This document shows positions 53,671-63,158 of a DNA stretch of 64,000 bases, one piece after another. Below the pieces are notes generated by a model, which was given only the letters and a program-made list of their open reading frames with translations, searched no databases and had not been told where the DNA came from. The stretch comes from Lactuca virosa (Eukaryota > Streptophyta > Magnoliopsida > Asterales > Asteraceae), in assembly GCA_928212115.1 (NCBI GenBank), contig CAKMRJ010001112.1:405626491-405690490 (forward strand), read 5' to 3'. Each line of letters opens with the position of its first letter. The stretch's first letter is position 1. The translations under genes and the position numbers were made by a program.

Positions 53671-56330
53671 GGTTTTTCATCCTGGTTATTGGTGGCCCTG
53701 AATGAAGCGGGATGTAGCTTGGTATGTGGAGAGGTGCTTGACTTGCAGGAAAGTCAAGGCCGAGCATCAGCGGCCTCACGGCAAGATGCAACCGTTAGAC
53801 ATTCCCATTTGGAAATGGGAGAAGATTACCATGGATTTTATTACAAAGTTGCCTCAGACTACATGCGGGGTGCATTCGATTTGGTTCATAGTAGATCAAT
53901 TGACCAAGAGCGCACATTTTATTCCGATTCAGGGGAGTGTCTATGCAGAGAAGTTGGCTGAGATATACATCAGGGAGGTTGTGGCACGGCATGGGGTGCC
54001 GGTTTCTGTGGTTTCAGACAGGGATGTTCGGCTTACTTCCAGATTTTGGAAGAAGTTCTACGACGAGTTGGGTACTCGTCTGCATTTCAGCATGACTTTC
54101 CACCCGCAGACTGACGGTTGATAGTTTCATTTTATTTACTTCTTTTTATAATTTATTTTAGCATATTTCATTCGCATTTAGTTAATTTCCATGCATATTT
54201 TTCTTTTTGTTATTTTATGACCGCTTTCGGGTACTTTCTAGTTTCTTGAGTATAATTGCAGATTTTAAGGAGACTAGTGGAGCGGGATCTTTGGAAAGCA
54301 ATTGGACTTGGAGGACAACGAGGATTTTGGGCTTGATGGCTATGGTGATGATGCATGAAGTGGGTTTGTCAATTACTTGAAGGCTTGGAAGAATTAAACT
54401 TTAAATTTGCAAGATGTGGGAGAATTTTCGGGTGTTGCGGAGATTGATGATCGGGAAATTACGAGAGCTTTGGAGGATTTGGATAAGTCAAATTGGGCTC
54501 AAATTGAAGAGAACTTGAAGAAAAATGGGCTAGAAGCTGATCAGACTCAAACTGGGCTAGTGGACTAAGCAGTGTAGACCCAACAAATGAAAAAGGCCCA
54601 TTCTCCATTAGTTCACGCGGCCCGCGTAAGATTTCCACGCGGCCCGCATGAGTTCTTGCAAGGGCAAATTCGTGATTTTACTTTTGGCTTCTATTTGAGG
54701 AAGTTTGGTGGGATTCTTTTGCGAGACTTGCACATCCGATTTTGGAGCACGTTCTCTGGAGTTTTTGGAGACTTTGAAGGCCAAGAGAACTTGAAGAACA
54801 TCATCTTTTCACCTCTTGATTCCTGTTAAATGTTGGGTACAATCTTTACTAACTTTGTTTTCTTAAGTTTAGCCATGCTTGGCTAGACAAATTGTGGTTG
54901 ACTTTGGTGAAATCCTTTGACTAATTGTTGAATGTTGAAGACTCCATGAACTTGTGTTTGAATCTTTATGAAAATGTTTTGTGTTTTAACATCTTATCAT
55001 TACTTATATGTTTTTATTCATGAGTTTAAATGTGTTTGTGGTAATTAGTTGGCTAATTCCTTGATTAAGTAAAGGATCTTCAAATTAGCAAGCAACAAGT
55101 GATTTTTGTGTTAGTTTTACTTCACACAATCATAAAAACATTTTCTCCAACATGGTAGTGGAAGCTTTTGACTCCTCTTGGATTTGGTGACTTTTTGGTT
55201 CTTAATGCTAGTTGACTTTCACTAATTACATGCTTAATGGGAATTGTGACTTTGACTAAGGAAATTGTTATGAGCTTCTCTAACCATTTCAATAACTAAG
55301 AAAAGTCTAGGTAATCTCAAGCTTCTTGGATTACTATAGCCAAATTAAGGACTTAAAACAAGTATTGCACCATTGGATTCTAATGATATGTTCATCAAAA
55401 GTCAAAGTGAGGAAACCTTAAGTCAACCATCTTTTTCTTATTGATTTTACATCAAACTCTTGTTTTTGTTAAATTGTCCATTTAAATCTTAGTTTAGTTT
55501 TAGTTTATTTCAAGTATTTCAAAAGACCAAAACCCCCATTTTTATTTTTATTGTTATTTAACAAGTATTTTTACAAAGAGATTTTCATTGAGTAACAAAT
55601 TGAACCAATCTCCGTGGATTCGACCCCTTTACCACTATACACTATTTTAGTGTAAAATATTTAGGTTTATTTATTTTGTTGGCCTTGACAACCACCAACG
55701 GTCAGAGCGAACGGACTATTCAGACCTTGGAGGATATGCTTCGGGCATGTGTATTGGATTTCGGTGGGAGTTGGGATACGTATCTTCCGATAGCAGAATT
55801 TTCGTATAACAACAGTTATCACGCCAGCATCGATCGACCTCCGTTTGAGATGCTTTATCGGAGGAAATGCAGGACCCCGATATGTTGGGGCGTGGTCGGT
55901 CAGCGATTCATGGGGAGTACCGAAGTGGTACTCAATACTACCGAGTTGATCCAGCAGGCTCCAGACAGCACAAAGTCGGCATAAGAGCTACACCGACAAG
56001 AGCCGATCAAATCTAGAGTTCCAGGTTGGGGATATGGTTCTCCTGAAGGTGTCACCTTGGAAAGGTGTCATCTGATTTAGGAAGAGGGGCAAGTTGGGCC
56101 CCAGGTACATCGGTCCTTTCATGGTTTTGGTCGGGGTGGGTCGGGTTGCTTATCACTTGGATCTTCCAGAGGAGCTTAGCTAGATCCATAGCACGTTCCA
56201 CGTCTCTCAGTTGCGAAAATGTTTAGTAGATGATTCTGCGGTGGTTCCATGGGAGGACATTCAGGTGGATGATCGCATGAATTATGTCGAGAGACCAGTG
56301 GCGATTCTTACAAGAAGATGAAAACCTTGA
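53671..56330 (+). pseudogene. E7 integrase, split by solo LTR E10
   Basis: 53702-54118 holds CLTCRKVKAEHQ (zinc region), FIVDQLTKSAHF and VSDRDVRLTSRFW (two catalytic aspartates) and stops at FHPQTDG, where E10 is inserted. After E10 the domain resumes exactly at GQSERT (55703), with YLPIAEFSYNNSYHASI. 56000-56330 covers the integrase C-terminal region, now frameshifted, up to a final LEDIQVDD-like stretch. I see no clear chromodomain in one frame. Confidence 0.87.
54119..55697 (+). repeat. E10: solo LTR, probably Tat/Athila type, in the E7 integrase
   Basis: TGATAGTTTC...GACAACCACCA, with perfect duplication ACGGT (54114-54118 and 55698-55702). The end region with GTGGATTCGACCCC, TACCACTATACAC and TTGGCCTTGACAACC is of the kind found in Tat/Athila LTR ends, as I recall them. 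No interior sequence is present. ACGCGG-C-CCGCGT (54615-54627) and a second CACGCGGCCCGC (54636-54647) are CpG palindromes. The 80-residue ORF at 54587 spans these and is not a gene. Confidence 0.85.
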
Positions 56331-56484
56331 GGAACAAGGTTGTGGAGTTGGTGAAAGTTCAGTGGCAGCACCAAAAGGGTTCATAATGGACGTGGGAGCC
56401 GAAGGACAATATGAGGGAGCACTACACATAGTTGTTTGGGGAAATGGACTTCGAGGACGAAGTTTGATTCAAGTGGGGGAGAAT
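56331..56484 (+). other. E7 end of interior with polypurine tract
   Basis: A short non-coding stretch after integrase, with AAGTGGGGGAGAA at 56471-56483 immediately before the 3' LTR, the same tract as in E3 (AAGTGGGGGAGA). Confidence 0.8.
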
Positions 56485-56698
56485 TTTAACATTCGAGTTT
56501 TGGTATGTTTCTTTTTAACCCTTAATACTCAGTTCAATACATTTTGGTCCCTAGCAAGTACGCGGTGCGTACTCTATGAGTACGCTTAGCGTACTAGCTC
56601 TCTGATTGATTGCGTATTTACCCACGTACGTTGGCGTACGTGGGAGTACGCGGGGCGTCGTAAGGATTGGGCAAACCCTAATTTTTAGGGTTTGTGCC

Positions 56699-56708
56699 CT
56701 ATTTAAGC
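56699..56708 (+). promoter_or_regulatory. TATA-like box of the E7 LTR
   Basis: CTATTTAAGC, at the position of CTATATAAAG in E3. Confidence 0.45.
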
Positions 56709-59338
56709 AACTTATGTTGCCTTGGTGGTATCTTTTGGTCAGCCTCCACTCCCTAAAATTTTAAGAATGAAACCCTAGTGCCTTTTGTGGTCTTGGAGAT
56801 TGGAAGTGAGCTTTGGTGGTGTTTTTGGTGATTTGAAGGAAGAAGAACTCTTGGAGAATACCTTAGAGTAGCTTGAACGTGTAGATCCAGACTCATCATC
56901 GTCTTTGCAAGCTATTTGAGGTATAAAATTCCCTACTTGATGATTCATTATGCTAGATCTAGTTTAGGGCCTTGTTTATGTATTGTTAGGTCCTTTAAGC
57001 TTTGTTTGGGAGTATGGGCTACTCCAGCAACTTAGGATGTTAGATCTTAGCTCCATTGAGGTCCTTTGTCCATAAAAATATAATCTTTATGAGTGTTATT
57101 GGTCCATGTCACAACCGGCAAAATTAGGTCAAGATGTGAATTCCTAAAACAATATAATCTTCTTGTATGAGCCCAAAACTCGATCCAATAAGCCCTCAAC
57201 TTAGTTCTTTTGGGCCATAAGACATTCTTATTGGGCCTTTTGGGCCGAAAACATATACTAGGACCTTAGTTGGGCCGATAAATATTATTTTTGGGCCCTT
57301 TGAACCAAAAACCCTTTCCTAAGCTTTAATGAGTCGAGAATCCTTCATGGGGCCAAGCCAAATCGAAGCCCATCATTTTGGGCCATCATATGGGCCGAGA
57401 AACACCCCTAATAGGTTGGCCCATTTAACAAAAAAAAAGAGACACCAATAAGAGGGAGGTTGACTTTTGTTGCCACCTCCATATTATACTACATGCAACA
57501 AAGCTATTATCTTGCATACATCCATGCAAACTTGGATTAACCATCATATATCAATGATCTTCTCTCTCCCTCTCTTCCCTCTTATCTCTCGGCCACTTCT
57601 CCCTCTCCACCCACATTCACAATTTCATTTCCAACACAATTTCTCCCAACAACTCAAGGATTCTCTCTTCTTCTTCTTCAAAAATTCATGGGCTTGTGAG
57701 TGTGTTTTTCAAGAAGTTCTCTTCAAGCCTTCATAACTTGGTAAGTACTCTTGTTAATCTTAAATATTATCACATCTTTCAAGCTAAAACTCTTGTTTAC
57801 ATCCTTTGATTGTGTTAAAAACTCTTAGATCCACCACCATTTTGAGATCTCACCAAAAACTCAAGCTAGGTTCAAAGTTCCATCTTCTTCTTCATCCACA
57901 TCTCAAAAACCCCAAAGGTGAGCTTCATACCCCCTTGTTTTTGGTTTTATAATGTTTTTGGTGGAGAATACAAGTGCTTTTGTGTTAGATCTATGTATAT
58001 ATGCATGTTTATGTGTTTAACTTTTAGATCTTTACTTGAAAATGAAGTTTATCACTTGGATCTTCATATAAACCTTGAGAAAAGTATGTGTCCTCACATA
58101 TAATACTTGTAAACTTGTAGATCTGGGATTTATCCACTTAAAATAGCAAAAACAAGTGTTGTGAACAAACTTAGATAACTTAAACTCAAAAATCAGCCCT
58201 TGACAGAAACGTTTTAGTCCAATCTCGAACTGTTTTGACCTCCTTAATGGTAATATTTTTCAAAACTGTTTTACATGCAAAAATTTCAGGTTATTACCTT
58301 TAAAATGACTACTCTCACGTTTTCATACAAATTTTCTACTATTTTTGGCGAATTTTACAAAACTGCCTATCAGATTTGAAATAATTTCGGACCAACCTGT
58401 GAAGGTGAGCAATTTCACACTTGTTAGAGGCCAATAAAAATTATGAGAGAATTTGTGAACAAAGTAGACAAAATTTCCAAACTTCCAGAATTTACGGATC
58501 CAAATTTCGACTTACAATGATTTTTCTACAAATTTGCCAACAACTAGGTCAGAAAAGCCAAAAACCAAAAAAAATATGTATTTCACAAAAATCAAGCCAA
58601 AAATGATATTTTTGACAAAAATGAGTTTAAAATGTTATTTTTACCACAATAGTCAAAAACACAAGTTTTGAACAAAATGAGGGCTAAAGTGTTATTTTTA
58701 CTATAATTGGGCCTTAATTGAAAACTTTGTGGCTTATTGGGCCAAGAACGTCATTTTTACAAAAAGTGGGCTTTTTATATCAATTTTGTAAATAATCGAG
58801 CTAAAATAAACAAAACAATAACAAACGGGTTAAAAACGATATTCTTATCCTTATTGGGCCTGGAAATAATATATATGTTTAGTGGGCCTTAGTGTCCTTT
58901 TACATGTATATTGGGCTCATGGTAGACATTCACATTCCTTTTGTGCCTGGAAATAATAGATACGTATAGTGGGCCTTAGTGGTCCACTTACATGTTTATT
59001 GGGCCTGGGAATGAGTTTTATGTGTTCTTTATTTTCCGTGTAAATTTTCGATTAAGGATCTAGTGAGACCTGTCGGTTGGCACCTTTGAGTGTACAATCG
59101 TAGCCTGTAGTTATAACCAGAGTTTCCTGGAGGGAAAGTGGGAGTTTGTGTATAGATCTATACGGGGGTGACACCCCACACCTGAGCTGTTTGCTACAGT
59201 TAGACTAGGCCAGTCTAGGGTGACAAAAACCTTATCCTATTCCGTCGGCGTCCCAAAGACGCAAAGACAGGCGAAATTGTCATTATTTAGTATGGTTCTA
59301 ACGACTCACTTAGAGGAATTAACGTTATAAGATTTACA

Positions 59339-59466
59339 GGAAACCATTCTATTTTCTTTTGGGGATAAAACAGGAAACCATTCTATTTTCTTTTTGGGAT
59401 AAAACAGGAAATCATTCTATTTTCTTTTTTGGGATAAAACGGGAAACCTTCTTTTTGATAAAACGA
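59339..59466 (+). repeat. 34-36-bp tandem repeat in E11
   Basis: Three full units and part of a fourth, each GGAAACCATTCTATTTTCTTT followed by a G run and ATAAAAC. Units differ in the length of the T run. Confidence 0.88.
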
Positions 59467-59968
59467 CAATTTATAAGCACCGGTACTCAACCATCGGGGT
59501 TGAGATTCCAGCATCAGCTATCGCAGACAACATCGGGTTGTCTGGAAATCATTCTCTTTCTACTTTCGTAAACATTAACACACATGCATTAATATAAGAT
59601 CAAACACAAATATTTCAAACCATTTCTTTTTAGAAAGTATCGGATATTTTTGAAAGCACTTTGAAAACGATTCTAAACAAGTACAAAAACCATTTTTATC
59701 CAAAACTGCTTATGAACTCACCAACTTTTTAGTTGACGCTTTTCAAAACGACTTGTATTCTCAGGAATTCCAGTAGCAGGTAATAAGTTCGACCATAAGA
59801 TCAAGTGGTGCAACTTCAAGAAATTTTACTTTCTTACTTTTGTGTAACTGATGAACAAGATTCAATATGTAAACTATGTAAGTGTGTATTTCCAATGTAT
59901 GATGTTTGGTTGCTATGTTTCATTCATATTCAATTGTTATGATACTGTACACGAAGTCATCCACCCCC

Positions 59969-59985
59969 GGACGTTTCCGTCGTCC
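59969..59985 (+). other. LTR-terminal hairpin, E11
   Basis: GGACG/CGTCC with loop TTTCCGT, inside an outer CACCCCC/GGGGGTG pairing (59962-59968 with 59992-59998). Confidence 0.6.
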
Positions 59986-60800
59986 AGGTTCGGGGGTGTG
60001 ACAGTCCATGAAAGTGTTAAGGTTCTTATTGAGCTTCTTTTTGAGTGTTGGGTCCCATTAAGTCATGCATGGGTGTAAAGTTGCCAACTTTACGTGTTAA
60101 GTTACCTTCTAGAATCAAATATGAGAGTTTGCCATGTTGGCTTAACTAAATAAGTTCTTAATGAGCTGGGTTGGCTGTCTGCGGAGTACGCGGGGCGTAC
60201 TCAGCTCGTACGCTCACCGTACTGGCCACGGAAGGAATACGCCAAGCGTAGGTCTGAGTACGCCCATCATACTCAGCTGTTTGACTTTTGGGTTGACTTC
60301 CTCGGGTTTGGGCTATATTTTGGGCTTTTAGGGTTTGGGCCTTATTGGGCCATTGGACTTCTGACTTTGGGCCATAGATAGACTATGGACTTTCTTGGGA
60401 TTAGGTCCAAAATGATTTTTGGGCCCAATTTGGAAGTTAGGCCATATTGGGCCTTGGGATGCCATTTAGGAATGTGGGCCTTTTGAGAAAATGGGTTGGG
60501 ACTTGGTTTTGGGCCAAGTAAGAAAAAGGATAAAATGGTCTTTTACCCTGGAGATTGGACAAGTAGCTTATATTCTTGGTTATCAGTCGAGATCCAATTA
60601 TTAATTGGATAATTATTTGATGATGTTAGCGCGGAGATTTTCCGGACCAGCAGACCGAGATTTATATGAAAGATTCAACAGCTAGAGCTGAGTTTCCTCA
60701 CCGTGTTTAGCAGGTTGAAGGCATCAATGTCGTCCCATGGTTTATTAGATTAGGATGTTGGGTTGTTTGTGTGACTCTTGCATGTATGATATTGATATAT

Positions 60801-60997
60801 ATACCGAGCGGGGCCCGATGCCGAGTGGGGCTCAATGACTATCATGTATGGTATTTATCTTTGTGATTATTGCATGTGTTTATATGATTATATTTTTATA
60901 TGCATATATGTATACCGGGCGGGACCCGATGCCAGGCGGGGCCTGATGACTGATATATCTGTTCTGAGCGGGGTTCGATGTCGGGCGGGGCCCATTA
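60801..60997 (+). repeat. Three CGGGCGGG double repeats, E7 LTR
   Basis: Three units of about 36 bp at 60803-60839, 60913-60951 and 60964-60996. Each has two halves of the type CCGAGCGGGGCCCGATG. They lie where E3 has its CGGAGGGTC repeats (10970-11035). Confidence 0.85.
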
Positions 60998-61271
60998 TAT
61001 GTTTGTATGGTATGGGGTGTTTTGGGGAACTCACTAAGCTTTGTGCTTACGGTTTTTAGTTTATGTTTCAGGTACTTCTGGTTCCAAGGGGAAGAGCTCG
61101 GGATGACTGCATTGCACACACCATATTATTCCGCGTTTTCTATGACTCTGATGTATTTGGATATTATTTGACACACTCTGATTTTCACTATGGTTTTATG
61201 GTATTGATTGGGTTGATGGTTTATTTATTCTATAGATCAAAATTTTTTGTCTTAATTTTTGGGACGTTACA

Positions 61272-61682
61272 CGATGCACTCTAGATAACAAAAATGAAAA
61301 GAAAAGATCGCAAAATGAAAAGAAAAGAGAAGAAAGTATTTCTTGTATAGGCAAAATATTTCATATATGTTATTATTTAAGCAACAAAAGGTGAAGAGTT
61401 TAGGAGTTTTAAATGAATATGGTTCAAGAAAATGACTTATATTGAAATATATTCATTTGAATAATCTCCTTTATAAGAGATAGATAGATAGATAGATAAA
61501 GATAAAAAAATTATAAAAATAAAGATAAAAATATGAAGAATATAACACCACTCCCTTCAATCTTAGATAATAATGATTGAAATTATTAACTTATTTTTAT
61601 ATTACCTTTTTGTATTAATTTATTCGTGATGTGTTTGAAAATAAAAAATGTCATATGCAACCTAACGGTAAATAATACCTAT

Positions 61683-61746
<64 letters not shown>

Positions 61747-61800
61747 ATTGATTGATTGATTGTTAGTTATATATCTTAGAGATTTATAAAAGTGATTATC
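61272..61800. other. AT-rich DNA outside E7, with microsatellites
   Basis: No protein or retroelement sequence seen. (GATA)n lies near 61481-61499, (TA)n at 61685-61743 and (GATT)n at 61744-61762. TGATTATC at 61793-61800 is the probable left duplication of E12. Confidence 0.8.
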
Positions 61801-63150
61801 AACGTGGCCGACTTAGAGCAGGGGCACCCTGTGCAGCTGCACAGGGCCCAAAATTTTTAGGGGCCCATTCTTTTAATATTTTTTTATAATATACACTAAC
61901 AGCCTACAGGTTGGCCCAAGGGTGAAAGAATGAAAACTTATAGACCACCCACAAGACGCACCACCAGAAGTGAGAAGACGCACAAAGAAAAATCTGACGA
62001 ATAACGACCACCTCATTGATTTACGTTCAGGCTTCACGATTCAGAAATCGGAATCAACAGTCATATCCTTATTTTTTGGTAAAAGATTGATTTCTACTTT
62101 TCTTTTTGTTCAAAGCCTTGAATAAGAATTGAGTTTTTCCGATTTTTCCTAGAAATCTGCAATTTTACATACTAGATTATATTTATTACTTATTAGAATT
62201 TAAAAATATGTTTATATGTTTATTTAATATGTTTATCAGGAAGTGTCAAGACCTGCTATGACCTGACAATCAAATGATAACAATGGTCTTCTAGCTTTAT
62301 AGGTGCTAGTCCTAAAACAGGCATGACCTTCTACTCTGAACACCATCTAGGGTAATATAACCATTCCATTGTCCAACCACTTTTCCTTCTTCAAGGTGGA
62401 AAATCTTCTTTTGAACTTTCTTATTAAAAATGATTAAATTATTGCAAACTAACATGTAAATAAACCATAAAATAGCAATGACAACCCAATAAAATTAACC
62501 ATAAAATAGCAATAAAATTAACCATCACACTGCTACCTTTACAATACATGTATGCTACAAAAAGGGTAAAATAGGAAATACATTAGTGTCAAAATAGCCA
62601 GGTGGTTCAAGGTGGTTATGGGGTATTTTGGTCAATTTATGCAAAGAGTTTGTTGCAACATATCTTTGTGCATTTGAGAACAAATGTGTGACCACTGATT
62701 TTTTATGTTCTTTCCTTTGTGTGGAGAGCTCCAATCTCTACTTATTCTTAAGGTTTTGAGTTGATTTGATCATTTGAATCAAAGCATTTCTATCGTGTTG
62801 TTTTCTGACTCTGATTATTTTCTGACTTATAACACTCATAATTTTTGGTTTTTTAATATTTGTGTGAAAAAGGAAAAGCAAACAAGTTAAAATTATGGAA
62901 AATACCAATTTTATTTATATAAATTACAGAATTTTCCATATGTTATATTAACATTACAGAAATGGTACATATTATATTGAATTACAAAAATGATCTCATG
63001 TGTTATATTAATTGCAATTTCAACATTACATAGATGATTCTATGTGTAAAAAAAAAAACTTTTGTTTATATAATTTAATTTGTTAGACGTTATGGCCTAA
63101 GGGCATTTTTTCCGGCTTGTCCTGGGCATTTGAATTCTCAGGACCGGCCA
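61801..63150. mobile_element. E12: probable hAT-like DNA transposon remnant, non-autonomous
   Basis: Flanked by TGATTATC and TGATTATA (61793-61800, 63151-63158), a near-perfect 8-bp duplication. The right end reads, reversed, TGGCCGGTCCTGAG, and the left end TGGCCGACTTAGAGC after four bases, a weak inverted repeat in the style of hAT ends. A perfect palindrome CCCTGTGCAGCTGCACAGGG lies at 61827-61846, followed by GGGCCC. The interior is AT-rich without a transposase ORF. The assignment rests on ends only. Confidence 0.5.
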
Positions 63151-63158
63151 TGATTATA

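Larger units (their letters stand above)
57107..60003 (+). repeat. E11: solo LTR (2897 bp), Tekay-type end, in the E7 LTR
   Basis: TGTCACAACCGG...GGGGGTGTGACA with perfect duplication GTCCA (57102-57106 and 60004-60008). The last 70 bp, with GATACTGTACA and the terminal hairpin GGACG/CGTCC (59969-59985), match the LTR ends of E5 and E8 in the plus direction. Donor-like TTG|GTAAGT (57741) and acceptor-like TTCTCAG|G (59758-59765) flank the bulk. TGGGCC motifs are dense at 57215-57420 and 58730-58990. No gag or pol, so a solo LTR. Confidence 0.9.
36951..61271 (+). mobile_element. E7: decayed Ty3/gypsy element, carrying E8, E10 and E11
   Basis: Leader (36951-37275), gag and pol (50293-56300) and 3' LTR (56485-61271) are on the plus strand, separated by three insertions with perfect duplications. 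The order gag, protease, reverse transcriptase, RNase H, integrase is that of Ty3/gypsy. Stops and frameshifts are many, more than in E5. The LTR layout (palindromes, TATA, TGGGCC cluster, GAACTCACTAAGCTT block) matches E3, so E7 may represent the coding relative of E3. The 5' LTR is lost. Confidence 0.85.
56485..61271 (+). repeat. 3' LTR of E7, split by E11
   Basis: 56485-57106 and 60009-61271 make about 1.88 kb. The start is degraded (TTTAAC for TGTAAC) and the end is GACGTTACA. It holds GTACGC/GCGTAC palindromes at 56555-56660 and 60182-60270, TATA-like CTATTTAAGC (56699-56708), a donor-like TGAG|GTATAA (56918-56926), TGGGCC motifs at 60300-60510, CGGGCGGG repeats at 60801-60997, GAACTCACTAAGCTT at 61027 and TTTCAG|GT at 61066. 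This layout equals E3, although much of the sequence differs. Confidence 0.85.

Noticed and set aside
57467..57736. 89-residue ORF in E11
   Set aside because: It is a CT-rich leader-like stretch with no domain, inside a solo LTR.
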